From contig NZ_JAJQJU010000003.1 in NCBI RefSeq assembly GCF_022828365.1, positions 1 to 64,000 of the forward strand: 64,000 bases of DNA. The letters are read 5' to 3'. The notes under the pieces are model-generated. The model worked only from the letters and a program-made list of their open reading frames with translations, was not told the origin of the DNA and ran no database searches. Positions 24,003 to 33,999 of this stretch are shown here, one piece after another. Source of the DNA: Candidatus Nanosynbacter sp. TM7-087. Its GTDB lineage: Bacteria; Patescibacteriota; Saccharimonadia; Saccharimonadales; Saccharimonadaceae. The position numbers were made by a program, and so were the translations under genes. How positions within the stretch are numbered: position 1 is the first letter of the stretch; each line of letters starts with the position of its first letter.

Positions 24003-25400
24003 ATGGCAAAAAAATACATTAACGACGTTCGATTCTGGCTATTGGCTATTGTTATTTTTGGTGGCGGCTTTGCCCTGCATCCCAGTGTCGGATTATCAAT
24101 TCTGGATTTTTCATCTTTACGCGTAGGATTATATCAAATCGCAGCAGTCGGATTGATGATATCTTCCTTGCCTCTAATATTCGAAAAACGGCAATCATTA
24201 TTTAGAAACCGATGGCTAATCGGCGGATTTTTGGCAATTTTTATCGCCATCACCGTCGGTGTATTTTTCGCAGAAGCACGCCTGCGCACCGCATTATATT
24301 CGTTATCGCTATTATTCTTACTCAGCGTCGGATTATCCGCTGGCTTAATTTACAGCAAATTGTCAAAATCAGAAAAACGCAAACTCATCAAAATCGGATT
24401 ATGGAGCGGGCTGGTTTTTGGGATTTTAGCAATCATTCAGCTCATCGTCGCCACTTTTGAACCAACAGGATTTGGTACGCTTTGCGCTGGCTGTAAAGCC
24501 GACGTTTTTGGATTTCCACGAATCAATTTATTCGCCGCCGAACCGCAGTTCTTCGCCAATTCTCTACTTCCAGCATTCTTCCTTGCGCTCTTTCAGTCAA
24601 AATCTCGCTTAGCCAAATTTAGCCTATTTTTCACAACTCTCGCCATATCTTTAACATTTTCCCGTGGCGGATTTTTGGCAATTTTTATCGCCATCATAGC
24701 CTTATTTATAATCGCTTTCGTAAAACGAATTGACGCATCTTTTATTCGTAAAAAACTTCCAATCATCTTCGCTGGATTACTATTCGGATTCGTCTTATTG
24801 TTCTCGTCAGCCAACATTAGATACGCCAACACGCCTTTCATTGCGCACAATACCTTTGTCAGTATGGTCGATCAATTATCTCTCGGGAAAATTAAGATTC
24901 CGCAAAAATCCGTCACCAAAAATCCATCACCAAAACCCGCCGAAAACGTTCCGTCAAGCAACAATTCTTTCCAGCCCGCTGGTTTTGTTGAAGCTTCCGC
25001 CAACGACCGACTCAGCGCCAGTGATCTAGCCATAAAATCTTGGCTGTCATCGTCACGAACATTCTTCTTTGGTGTTGGACTCGGCAACCTCGGTAATTTC
25101 ATCCAAAAACACCTTCACGTAAACGTCCCAGCAGACCAAACGGTCTACGTTTTTTACATATTATTACTCAGTGGCTTAGGAATTGTTGGACTATTTATTC
25201 TTCTAATTGCCCCGTTAATAATTATATTTCTCGCCATAAAAAACATCCATAAAATTAAAGCTCAGTTTATCTTGTCGCTGACCATCGCGATGTTTATACA
25301 TTTCTGGTTTTTTGGCAGTTTTATAAATACGATTCATTGTTTTGCTATAATCGGCATATTTTTGTATAATTACCCCAGAGATTATGCGGAAAAAGTCTGA
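24003..25400 (+). CDS. O-antigen ligase/polymerase-family (Wzy-like) membrane protein
   Basis: The 465-residue protein has about ten or more predicted transmembrane helices and a large extracytoplasmic loop (about residues 290-350, Pro/Ser-rich), with FAAEPQFFANSLLPAF before the loop as in O-antigen ligases. It would polymerise or ligate lipid-linked glycan outside the membrane. It is the first gene of a five-gene rightward run and overlaps the next by 17 bases. The promoter gives a leaderless mRNA. Confidence 0.8.
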   Translation: MAKKYINDVRFWLLAIVIFGGGFALHPSVGLSILDFSSLRVGLYQIAAVGLMISSLPLIFEKRQSLFRNRWLIGGFLAIFIAITVGVFFAEARLRTALYSLSLLFLLSVGLSAGLIYSKLSKSEKRKLIKIGLWSGLVFGILAIIQLIVATFEPTGFGTLCAGCKADVFGFPRINLFAAEPQFFANSLLPAFFLALFQSKSRLAKFSLFFTTLAISLTFSRGGFLAIFIAIIALFIIAFVKRIDASFIRKKLPIIFAGLLFGFVLLFSSANIRYANTPFIAHNTFVSMVDQLSLGKIKIPQKSVTKNPSPKPAENVPSSNNSFQPAGFVEASANDRLSASDLAIKSWLSSSRTFFFGVGLGNLGNFIQKHLHVNVPADQTVYVFYILLLSGLGIVGLFILLIAPLIIIFLAIKNIHKIKAQFILSLTIAMFIHFWFFGSFINTIHCFAIIGIFLYNYPRDYAEKV

Positions 25401-26805
25401 TTTTTACTTCAAAATTGCTCTGGTCATTCTTGATATCTTAGCTTTATTAAGTGCATTTACTATTGCCTATATTTTGCGAATTTCCCTGGATCCTAGACCA
25501 TTCCATATCAGCATCAATGCCATGGATTTTATCACCTCCATTTTTATGACGCTGCCGTTGTGGATTGTAATGTTCTACTTCTTTGGCTTATACGACCGAG
25601 AGGTTTACACACACCCATTGCGAAACTTCGGACAAATACTTTTGGCGTCAATAACTGGAATTATGATTATGATTTCTGTGGCGTTCTTTACTAACACTCC
25701 GTTATTCCCAGCCAAGCTTGTCGCGGTTTACGCCACCGGAATTGGTTTTATTTTACTAATGATTTTCCGCAGCGCCGCCAATATTGTTCGCCTGAAGCTC
25801 TTAAAGCGCGGTTTGGGCGCACGTCGTGTTATATTAATTGGCAATTGTGACTTAACTCACGTTTTGGCTGATTTTATAGAAACTAATCCGTTAACTGGCT
25901 TTAAGATTAGCGGAATTGTTGCGCAAACCCAGTTCATTCCTATTGAATTAAAAAAACTTCGACGCTCGTCATTAGAATCGGCGCTCACCATGGATAAAAT
26001 TGATGTTATTATCCAAACCGACTCAAAAAACGTTAGCGAACATTATCAAATTGCCCAGAAACATTATCTGGATTTTTATCAAGCGCCGGAATTCGATGGA
26101 ATTATGACCACCAAACACACTATTGATATCATCGACTCCGTACCACTAATTCACACTCATCCGACACCGCTAATGGGCTATGGGCGAATTGTGAAGCGCA
26201 TTATGGATGTTGTGGGCGGGACAATTGGGATTATCATCGCCTCGCCAATTATGCTTTTAGTGGCAATTGCCGTAAAAATCAGCGACCCAGCAGGACCGAT
26301 TTTAATGCACGGCAAACAACAAAAACGCCTCACTCGTTATAATCGACCGTTTAAGGTCTACAAATTTCGCTCACATTATGCAAAGTTTGATGGCAAAACC
26401 GACGAAGAAGTCTTTCAAATGGTTGGTAAACCTGAGCTAATTGAAGAATACCGTAAAAACGGCGACAAACTTGATCATGATTTTCGCGTGACGCCAGTTG
26501 GTCGATTCATTCGTCGCTTCAGTCTTGATGAATTGCCGCAATTATTTAACGTCGTAAAGGGCGACATCAGCCTAGTTGGACCGCGAGCGCTGGTGCCACA
26601 CGAATTAAGCGCCTACGACAAAAAACATGTTTTATTAGCGGTCAAGTCTGGGTTAACTGGACTTGCAGTAGTATCTGGCAGGCGCAGCATCAGCTTTGAA
26701 GAGCGTCGACGAATTGACCTATATTATGTTCAAAACTGGAGTCTCTGGCTGGACATTACAATTTTATTAAAAACATGTTTGGTTATTTTCCAGAAAGATA
26801 ATTAA
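25384..26805 (+). CDS. Undecaprenyl-phosphate sugar phosphotransferase (initiating glycosyltransferase)
   Basis: The 473-residue protein belongs to the polyprenyl glycosylphosphotransferase family. Four to five N-terminal helices and a CoA-binding-like domain are followed by a helix (VKRIMDVVGGTIGIIIASPI) and the catalytic bacterial sugar transferase domain with KVYKFRSHY, VTPVGRFIRRFSLDELPQLF, KGDISLVGPRA and the C-terminal SGLTGLAVVSGR. It places the first sugar phosphate on the lipid carrier. Confidence 0.93.
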   Translation: MRKKSDFYFKIALVILDILALLSAFTIAYILRISLDPRPFHISINAMDFITSIFMTLPLWIVMFYFFGLYDREVYTHPLRNFGQILLASITGIMIMISVAFFTNTPLFPAKLVAVYATGIGFILLMIFRSAANIVRLKLLKRGLGARRVILIGNCDLTHVLADFIETNPLTGFKISGIVAQTQFIPIELKKLRRSSLESALTMDKIDVIIQTDSKNVSEHYQIAQKHYLDFYQAPEFDGIMTTKHTIDIIDSVPLIHTHPTPLMGYGRIVKRIMDVVGGTIGIIIASPIMLLVAIAVKISDPAGPILMHGKQQKRLTRYNRPFKVYKFRSHYAKFDGKTDEEVFQMVGKPELIEEYRKNGDKLDHDFRVTPVGRFIRRFSLDELPQLFNVVKGDISLVGPRALVPHELSAYDKKHVLLAVKSGLTGLAVVSGRRSISFEERRRIDLYYVQNWSLWLDITILLKTCLVIFQKDN

Positions 26806-27947
26806 TGAGTAAGCCAAAAATTGCCATAGTTCATGACTGGATTTACGGTGGCGGCGCCGAAAAAGTCGTTTTGGAAATTCACAAATTGTACCCAGATGCG
26901 CCAATTTACACTTCTTTTTGTAGCGACGAATGGCGAGAAAGATTAGATAATAAAGTCGTTACCGGCTATTTACAGCGATGGCCATTTTCAAAAATTCGAC
27001 GATTGCTGCCGCTTCTTAGACAGCGGTGGTTCGCTAAGCTTGATCTTAGCGAATTTGACATTATCATCTCCAGTTCAGGAAATGGCGAGGCAAAATTTGT
27101 CCGCAAATCCAGACCAGATCAACTTCATATTTGTTATTGCCACACGCCAACGCATTTTTATTGGCGGCACTACGACGAATATATCAAACGACCAAGTTTC
27201 CGTCCGCAATGGCTGGCGCGTTTGGGTCTGAAAACCCTAGTTCGACCACTGAAAAAACGAGATTTTAACGCCGCTCAGCAAGTCGATGTTTTTATCGCCA
27301 ACTCTACGGGAATTCAGGCTGACATTGAAGAGTTTTACCAGCGAAAAAGTACGGTTATTTTTCCACCAATTGACGTATCGAGCTTTTCACCACTTGCTAA
27401 AAATCGCAAGCAAACGTCCATCCCAAAGAAACCTCGCTGTCTGATTTGGGGGCGAATCGTACCGATGAAACGGCTTGATATTGCTATTAAAGCTTGTCAG
27501 AAACTTGGCTGGCAATTAGATATTATCGGAAAAGGCCCGGATGTCGACAACCTAAAAAACATTGCCAACAAACATACAGATTTCCTGGGATTTGTTAATG
27601 ACGCCACAAGAGAAAAATATATTAAAAAAGCAGATTTGTTTATTTTTTGTTCACACGAAGATTTCGGGATTGCGCCAGTCGAAGCGTTGGCGTCTGGTAT
27701 TCCAGTGGTTGCGTATGAAGCTGGTGGCGCACTTGATTATATAAAACCCGAAAAAAACGGCTGGTTCTTTTCTGAGCAAACAGATTCTTCGCTAATAGAA
27801 GTTTTAGAGAAACTGTCAGAAAAGAAAGTTTCACCAACAAAAATCTCAGCCACAGCCAACGAATTTTCAGCCGCAATTTTCCATAAAGCGATAAAAAATA
27901 TAGTTGATAAATCATGGAAGGAACATTATCGTGAAAATCGTAATTGA
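26805..27947 (+). CDS. GT4 glycosyltransferase (WbaZ-like)
   Basis: A 380-residue GT-B enzyme: N-terminal IAIVHDWIYGGGAEKVVLEI and ICYCHTPTHFYW, C-terminal GRIVPMKRLDIAI and the donor-binding EDFGIAPVEALASGIPVVAY. The N-terminal pattern matches mannosyltransferase WbaZ-like enzymes. Its ATG shares a base with the stop of the sugar transferase gene (26805) and it overlaps the next gene by 17 bases. Confidence 0.88.
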   Translation: MSKPKIAIVHDWIYGGGAEKVVLEIHKLYPDAPIYTSFCSDEWRERLDNKVVTGYLQRWPFSKIRRLLPLLRQRWFAKLDLSEFDIIISSSGNGEAKFVRKSRPDQLHICYCHTPTHFYWRHYDEYIKRPSFRPQWLARLGLKTLVRPLKKRDFNAAQQVDVFIANSTGIQADIEEFYQRKSTVIFPPIDVSSFSPLAKNRKQTSIPKKPRCLIWGRIVPMKRLDIAIKACQKLGWQLDIIGKGPDVDNLKNIANKHTDFLGFVNDATREKYIKKADLFIFCSHEDFGIAPVEALASGIPVVAYEAGGALDYIKPEKNGWFFSEQTDSSLIEVLEKLSEKKVSPTKISATANEFSAAIFHKAIKNIVDKSWKEHYRENRN

Positions 27948-29028
27948 CGCCCGAACATTAAGGACTAGCACTGGTCGGTACATCGAACGGCTGATTCATT
28001 ATTTGCAGAAAATTGATAATAAAAACGATTATGTTATTCTGCTCAAGCCAAAAGATTTCGATGGTTGGCAACCAAGCAATCCAAGATTTCAGAAAGTTAT
28101 TTGCCCATATAAAGAATACACTTTTGCTGAGCAAATCGGCTTTAAAAAGCAGCTTGAAAGTCTTAAGCCAGACTTAGTACATTTTGCGATGGTTCAGCAG
28201 CCTGTTTGGTATAATTCCAGCCCAGTTGTTACTACGATGCAAGATTTAACCACTGTCAGATTTAGAAATCCAGATAAAAATCCTGTCGTTTTCTGGATTA
28301 AGCAGCAAATTTATAAATGGGTCAATAAAAAAGTTGCGAAAAAATCTTCACACATCATCACAATTTCTAACTTCGTAAAAAATGATTTGATTAAATTCAC
28401 CGGCGTAAACCCAGAGAAAATTACTGTAACTTTGGAATCTGCGGATGAGTTACCAAAAGGCAACGAACCTGTTGATGAGTTGATTGGTAAAAAATTCATT
28501 ATGTATATCGGTAGACCAACGCCACATAAAAACCTTCGACGACTAATTGACGCTTTTGCCTTATTACAGAAAAAATATCCAGATTTAACACTGGCTTTGG
28601 CAGGTAAAAAAGATAGTAATTACGCTCGCCACGAGACATATGTAAATGAGCATGGAATTAAAAATGTTGTGTTTACCGGCTTTATATCAGACGAGCAATT
28701 ACGCTGGATGTACGAAAATACGGCAGTTTATTGCTTCCCTTCGCTCAGTGAAGGATTTGGCTTGCCAGGTCTAGAGGCAATGTTACACGGCGCGCCAGTC
28801 GCATCAAGCACAGCCACTTGCCTACCAGAAACCCACGGCGATGCTGCTCACTATTTTAACCCTTTCAGTGTCGAGGATATAGCAAAATCAATTGACGACA
28901 TCTTATCTGATGACAAGTTACGCAATGAACTCGTTAAAAAAGGCAAGAAACACGTTAAGACATTTTCATGGCAACGCATGGCCGAGCAAACTTTGGCTGT
29001 ATATGAAAAATATGGTCGGAAAAGCTGA
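27931..29028 (+). CDS. GT4 glycosyltransferase
   Basis: A 365-residue GT-B enzyme (KIVIDARTLRTSTGRYIERL at the start; YIGRPTPHKNLRRLIDAF; SLSEGFGLPGLEAMLHGAPV). GTG 27931 is chosen: GAAGGAA lies upstream and the conserved VIDAR motif follows directly. An upstream ATG at 27904 would add nine unlikely residues. It ends two bases before the convergent manC gene. Confidence 0.88.
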   Translation: MKIVIDARTLRTSTGRYIERLIHYLQKIDNKNDYVILLKPKDFDGWQPSNPRFQKVICPYKEYTFAEQIGFKKQLESLKPDLVHFAMVQQPVWYNSSPVVTTMQDLTTVRFRNPDKNPVVFWIKQQIYKWVNKKVAKKSSHIITISNFVKNDLIKFTGVNPEKITVTLESADELPKGNEPVDELIGKKFIMYIGRPTPHKNLRRLIDAFALLQKKYPDLTLALAGKKDSNYARHETYVNEHGIKNVVFTGFISDEQLRWMYENTAVYCFPSLSEGFGLPGLEAMLHGAPVASSTATCLPETHGDAAHYFNPFSVEDIAKSIDDILSDDKLRNELVKKGKKHVKTFSWQRMAEQTLAVYEKYGRKS

Positions 29029-29030
29029 GA

Positions 29031-30074
29031 TTAAGCCTGAAGCTTCTTAGCTATATCGCCACATTTAGCCGCAACATCCCTGCGCGCCACTAGTATGCCA
29101 TCGGGCGTATTAACGACCACCACGTTGTCAAGACCGATTACCGCTACTGGTTTATCTGGTTGTTCATTGCGAATGTAAGTGTTGTCGATGTCGATAGTAT
29201 GAATATTCTCGCCACGAACATAATTGTCGTTTTCGTCCTTAGCTACCGCATTGTGCAGGTCCTTGAAATTGCCAATATCCATCCAGTCAAAGTCAGCCGA
29301 CACTACCGCCAGCTCAGCCGCTTTCTCAATAAGAGCAATGTCAATAACTTGATTATCAAGCTCTAAGTACGTCCTATTGTATTCTTCACCACCAAACTCA
29401 GCAACGGAAGCTAAGGTTTGATAATTTGACCACAAATCAGGAGCACTTCGTTTCATCTCATTCATAAAAACGTCAACTGAGCCAACAAAATAGCCACAGT
29501 TCCACAAATAGTTCCCCGACTCAACATACTGCTTCGCCGTATCATAATTAGGCTTTTCTTTGAACGACTCAACATTATAAACACCCGCTCGAGCATCAAT
29601 CACACCATCGCGTTGAATATAGCCAAATCCAGTCGACGGAAAAGTAGGCTCAATACCGATAAGCGTAATACAGCCGCGATCACTAGAAACGCGCGCCGCC
29701 GTATCGAACGAATGAGCAAAACCTTGAATATCGCGGACGTTGTGATCGGAATGAATAAAAGCAATAGGCTCAGTGTGATCGTGATTACGATTGATATAAT
29801 CTAAGGCAAATATAATACAATGCGCAGTCCCTCGTCGTCCTGGCTCAATCAAAAACGCTTCATCTGGCAATTCTGGCAGTTGCGCTCTAAGCGCTTCAGC
29901 GTGACTGGCTTCAGTTACCACATAAACTGTATCACCAAGCTTCCTCGCTCGATCATAAGCTTGCTGAACCATAGTACGTTCGCTAGTTAGCTCTAAAAGT
30001 TGTTTCGGTTGAGTAGAAGTTGAAAGCGGCCATAAACGCGTGCCTGAGCCACCAGCAATTATTACAGTTATCAT
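29031..30074 (-). CDS. manC: Mannose-1-phosphate guanylyltransferase
   Basis: The 347-residue enzyme makes GDP-mannose from mannose-1-phosphate and GTP. It has IIAGGSGTRLWPLSTSTQPK at the N-terminus, FIHSDHNV and the FKEKPNYDTAKQYV motif. The isomerase domain of fused ManC/AlgA proteins is absent. It provides the donor for the neighbouring WbaZ-like mannosyltransferase. TATAAT (30087-30082) ends seven bases before the ATG, so a leaderless mRNA is likely. Confidence 0.92.
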   Translation of the reverse strand: MITVIIAGGSGTRLWPLSTSTQPKQLLELTSERTMVQQAYDRARKLGDTVYVVTEASHAEALRAQLPELPDEAFLIEPGRRGTAHCIIFALDYINRNHDHTEPIAFIHSDHNVRDIQGFAHSFDTAARVSSDRGCITLIGIEPTFPSTGFGYIQRDGVIDARAGVYNVESFKEKPNYDTAKQYVESGNYLWNCGYFVGSVDVFMNEMKRSAPDLWSNYQTLASVAEFGGEEYNRTYLELDNQVIDIALIEKAAELAVVSADFDWMDIGNFKDLHNAVAKDENDNYVRGENIHTIDIDNTYIRNEQPDKPVAVIGLDNVVVVNTPDGILVARRDVAAKCGDIAKKLQA

Positions 30075-30140
30075 ATTACATATTATAGCGATTTAAGCAC
30101 ATAAATGCTATCTGTTTCTAGGTAAGAGCTTAGAGTGAAA

Positions 30141-30956
30141 TTATTCAAAAATATTCCGCACAAACAAAACGGCATCTTCTACGCGCTTCACGTTCTCACC
30201 CTGCTCGCCTGGACGCATCTCAATTGAAACAACACCGCTATAATCAATACGTTTTAACGCATCAGCTGCGGCACGATAATCAACATCATCACGATCGTAA
30301 ACCCGATCCAACATAGGAGCGCTAATATGGAAATGTTTCAATATATCGCCATTATCTTGTATTGATTTGCTAATATCATCGCCCGCTAGAGCCATACATG
30401 CAGTATCAAGATGCAGGCCAATTCCTTCCGAGTTGATTGTGTGAACAAGTCGTGCGCCCTCATCCGCCGTTGTTATATAATCACAGTTATATTGAGGAGC
30501 ATTCGGCTCGATACAAAGCATCGTATTATATTGCTTAGCGACATCACCAAGCTCAGAGAAAAAGCGATTGGCAATATTATCTGCCTCTTCTGTCGACATT
30601 CCGCCTCGCTGTCTATTCTTTGGCGAGCCGAAAACTAATCGACTAGCGCCCATATCGCCAGCTAATCGCAAAAAATCAGCGAGGTATTGACGTGTTTCAT
30701 CACGAAGCTCGCTTGATTCAAACATTTTAAGATCAGGTCGCGCAAACAACATCGACTGAAAAGCTACAATCTCAATATCGTACTTCTTCCACCATTCGAT
30801 ATACTCATTGATCTGTTCAATAGTAGCCTTAGTTGGATCACTCCAAATCTTAGTTGGCGCAATCTCAATATAACGCACGCCAAGCTCTTGCAGTTTCGCC
30901 GCAACGTCCGCCTCTTCTTCGTTAGTCCAGGCAATATTTGATATAGCTAATTTCAT
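30141..30956 (-). CDS. Sugar phosphate isomerase/epimerase (AP-endonuclease-2-type TIM barrel)
   Basis: A 271-residue TIM-barrel protein of the xylose isomerase-like family, with metal-ligand regions LCIEPNAPQYNCDYI, GLHLDTACMALAG and VSIEMRPGEQGEN. The reaction is unknown. It starts six bases after the SDR gene stop with AGGTAAGG upstream, so both belong to one operon making or modifying a sugar precursor. Confidence 0.8.
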   Translation of the reverse strand: MKLAISNIAWTNEEEADVAAKLQELGVRYIEIAPTKIWSDPTKATIEQINEYIEWWKKYDIEIVAFQSMLFARPDLKMFESSELRDETRQYLADFLRLAGDMGASRLVFGSPKNRQRGGMSTEEADNIANRFFSELGDVAKQYNTMLCIEPNAPQYNCDYITTADEGARLVHTINSEGIGLHLDTACMALAGDDISKSIQDNGDILKHFHISAPMLDRVYDRDDVDYRAAADALKRIDYSGVVSIEMRPGEQGENVKRVEDAVLFVRNIFE

Positions 30957-30959
30957 ACC

Positions 30960-31721
30960 TTACCTACTTCTTGCAACAAACTTTTTAATATCATCTAGCT
31001 CTTGTTCTTTTGTATAGAGATATTCTCCTTCACCTCCATAAACAGACGCGTATTTACTATGCATATCCCAATATGCAGGATTTATTCCCTCTGGCTTGTT
31101 GGTAAAATCTATGCCAAAAGCAACCTTCGCAACTTCTCGCGTACTGACTGGTGGCGTAGCAAGGTTGACCAATGGTAAATTATTCTCCAGAGCAATGTTA
31201 ATATCTCGCCAGATGTTATCAAGATTATAATATTGGTACATACCATCAGCGTGTATTTTTTCAACCATATTGTTATTCATCAGATCATAAATAACATTCT
31301 TCTTCAAACCATCACCAAATAAACCCGGCAAGCGGACAATAGTCGTGTCAAAATTCTCGCGACAGAATTGCTCAAGATAATACCTGTTAACTCCGTACGG
31401 CAATAGACCTTCTGTTTCGATAGGCGTATCTTCATTAGCACCATTTGGATTTTTATAAACTCCAACTGTTGAAATTAATACAAGTTTCTTAATTTTCGCC
31501 TTTTCGATGTGCGATATAAAATCTTCAATTTCTGCACGATCAACTTCTGGCTCTTGATTAATTCGCCACATCTCAGCACGATTCGCAGCGCTAACCACGA
31601 GATCATACTCTTTACCTTCAATATCAGATATGTTCTTACTATTATAATAATCGTCAAACTCGTGTTGGTTCTTAATATTTCCGCCAACAAATCCAGTGTA
31701 TCCAATCAGTGCAGTTTTCAT
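30960..31721 (-). CDS. NAD-dependent sugar epimerase/dehydratase (RmlD/SDR-like)
   Basis: A 253-residue Rossmann protein with an N-terminal glycine-rich motif (ALIGYTGFVGGNI), STVGVYK and the catalytic Tyr-x3-Lys-like site changed to YGVNRYYLEQF, where the Lys is Tyr. That substitution suggests a changed or weak catalytic role. AGGAGG precedes the ATG by ten bases, and a TATAAT lies further upstream. Confidence 0.78.
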   Translation of the reverse strand: MKTALIGYTGFVGGNIKNQHEFDDYYNSKNISDIEGKEYDLVVSAANRAEMWRINQEPEVDRAEIEDFISHIEKAKIKKLVLISTVGVYKNPNGANEDTPIETEGLLPYGVNRYYLEQFCRENFDTTIVRLPGLFGDGLKKNVIYDLMNNNMVEKIHADGMYQYYNLDNIWRDINIALENNLPLVNLATPPVSTREVAKVAFGIDFTNKPEGINPAYWDMHSKYASVYGGEGEYLYTKEQELDDIKKFVARSR

Positions 31722-31826
31722 TAATATAATTCCTCCTACATTTATTATAGTAGATTTTATATAAAAGACATAACACTAGTTAGTATAGACATATCCCTGA
31801 TATCAATTTAGAATAGTTTAGGTAAT

Positions 31827-33941
31827 ATGAATATACGTAAGACTCTAAGTAATATAAATCTTAAACGAGCGCTGCTTTTTACTGCAGTATTTGTAAGCGT
31901 CGTTTACATACTAGTTTTTGTAATTTTCGCTACACTTGCGGCATTGGGAAACGGCTTAGCTATGGATTCGTATGCAGCCAATGGAACTTTCCAATTATAC
32001 AACCCGCTCCGTCGCCTACTGGACGGTGAAGTTCTGGCACGAGATTTTCCATTCTTTCACGGAGTCGGAGTTCCACTTCTTCATTTTCCATTATTTTATA
32101 TTATGGGACACAATTTATTCGCCGTGGAAGTTGCAAAATTATTAATATCGCCAATATTATTCCTCGTTTCATCCTTTTTCTTGTTTTGGGCTTATTTTAG
32201 AAATGTTAAAAAATCCATCTTCGCAACTAGCATATTCACAATAATCTCTATTGACGCTATTGACGCTATTTGGGCAGGCAATTCTCTTCTCGGTCTCAGG
32301 ACAACATTCCCGTTTATCGCTGCAGCTTTCATGTTATGGCATCCAAATTGGCAGATAATTGCTGGCAAAAATAAAATTAACCTCTATTATCCTATTTTAT
32401 ATACAATTATGGGGCTTTCTGTCGCGTGCGGCACCGAACAAGGACTAGCCTTTATTCTTGCTTACGTTATCATTAAAGCCATTCGATACATTCGCTCAAA
32501 AGAAACCACAAAGAAAAAGATAATGATGTTTTTCGGAGAGTTGTTTGGTGTGGCAATTGCAACTTACGCCATATTATCAATTATGACGCTCGGTCATGCA
32601 CACGACGCGCTTCGTTACGCATTGATTGAAGTCCCTAAAGACCAAGGGTGGTATTTTGGGGCTCCTCCAAATAGTTTCCTGCAATTAAATACCCTTGACC
32701 AGCTCGTCACAAAAAGAATGTTACTTTATATGCTACCTGTTATGATAGGTGGAGTTGTCGCATATATAATAAGCATAAAGAAAAAGATATTATCCAAAAA
32801 AGAATTTTCCACCTTTTCTATATTATTGCTGTATGGAATTATAGTGTTCGCCGTCTCCATAACTGGCTACTGGGCGCCTGGCGCACAACTTATACCATTA
32901 GAAAGAGCTGCAGGATCTATTCTTATAATGGTCTTAATTTACACAGCGGATAAAATAATTCAAGCAAAGAAGCCGAACGTTAATGCTATAAATAAGAAAG
33001 TTTCGTTTATAGTGTTCGGACTACTACTCGGCTGCGTAGTTGCTATTGGATACAACGCAGCAATATTCCTGCAAAAAATCAGCTGGATGCCAGTAAAACA
33101 TATTATCGCTGAATCAAGAAAGGCTAGACATTCTACTGACGACTCTGAATATGTGAGCGTTGCGTGGAAAAAGCGGTTAGAGGCTTTTGCGCCGTACATT
33201 AAAAATGGTGCTAGTATCTGGTCTACTTATACCAGCGTTTATGACTCTATTCACAAGCAGAAAAACGGATCTTCGGGAGGTGAAGACTACATTATACATG
33301 CATTAGGTCCTGATAGAAGAGATAAATACACTAAAGATTTTATAGAGCAGAAACCCGATTATGTTATAACATTAAACCCGTCATATTTCGTTTACGAAGA
33401 ATGGCTATGGTCGCGTCATTGGCAATTTTACAAAGAACTTTTGAATAATTATACCGTAATTGCGACAAATGATTCTCACGTATTATGGAAACGCCAATCT
33501 GATAGCGCAAACCAGAAAACCACGATATATCCAGAACATCGCGTGCAAAAATCCTCAAACGGAGATTACGTCATCAATGCCGGCACTGGCAATAATATTA
33601 GAGTATTTGAGATATCTGTGCGTTACAAGGCAAAAAGCATCTTACCTATGACTTCTAAGTTGCCGAGATATCTACTGGAAATATCTGGATCGTCGCTACA
33701 GGAATATCCAATATCACTGCCACCGTATAGCACTAGTTGGAGTTTTCCGATAGCGCTAGGACCAAACGACTCATCTGTACGAATTTCACCTAAAGCCTAC
33801 AGTTTGATACCGGGAGTTTCGTTTGAAATACAAGACATATCTTACCGCGAGATGCCTGTTAAAGAAGATAACTTATATATCTATAAGAGTAACTTCTGCC
33901 TACATAACGCCGATAAATGCGCAGAAACTAATAAACACTAA
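31827..33941 (+). CDS. Large multi-pass membrane protein, possible GT-C glycosyltransferase
   Basis: The 704-residue protein has about ten hydrophobic helices in residues 15-430, then a soluble extracytoplasmic region to the end, with ITLNPSYFVYEEWLWSRHW and a beta-rich C-terminal part. This layout resembles GT-C enzymes or polymer ligases. I cannot name a family. It is transcribed alone, with a terminator-like hairpin after it. Confidence 0.6.
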   Translation: MNIRKTLSNINLKRALLFTAVFVSVVYILVFVIFATLAALGNGLAMDSYAANGTFQLYNPLRRLLDGEVLARDFPFFHGVGVPLLHFPLFYIMGHNLFAVEVAKLLISPILFLVSSFFLFWAYFRNVKKSIFATSIFTIISIDAIDAIWAGNSLLGLRTTFPFIAAAFMLWHPNWQIIAGKNKINLYYPILYTIMGLSVACGTEQGLAFILAYVIIKAIRYIRSKETTKKKIMMFFGELFGVAIATYAILSIMTLGHAHDALRYALIEVPKDQGWYFGAPPNSFLQLNTLDQLVTKRMLLYMLPVMIGGVVAYIISIKKKILSKKEFSTFSILLLYGIIVFAVSITGYWAPGAQLIPLERAAGSILIMVLIYTADKIIQAKKPNVNAINKKVSFIVFGLLLGCVVAIGYNAAIFLQKISWMPVKHIIAESRKARHSTDDSEYVSVAWKKRLEAFAPYIKNGASIWSTYTSVYDSIHKQKNGSSGGEDYIIHALGPDRRDKYTKDFIEQKPDYVITLNPSYFVYEEWLWSRHWQFYKELLNNYTVIATNDSHVLWKRQSDSANQKTTIYPEHRVQKSSNGDYVINAGTGNNIRVFEISVRYKAKSILPMTSKLPRYLLEISGSSLQEYPISLPPYSTSWSFPIALGPNDSSVRISPKAYSLIPGVSFEIQDISYREMPVKEDNLYIYKSNFCLHNADKCAETNKH

Positions 33942-33964
33942 CTGCGAACTGTTCTAGCAACATT

Positions 33965-33999
33965 ATCGCAAGCGACTATTTTTTAGGCTTGCGATATTT
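33965..33999. terminator. Hairpin between convergent genes, probable terminator
   Basis: ATCGCAAGC pairs with GCTTGCGAT around a T-rich loop, followed by ATTTT. It overlaps the last codons of the convergent GT2 gene. Confidence 0.6.
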
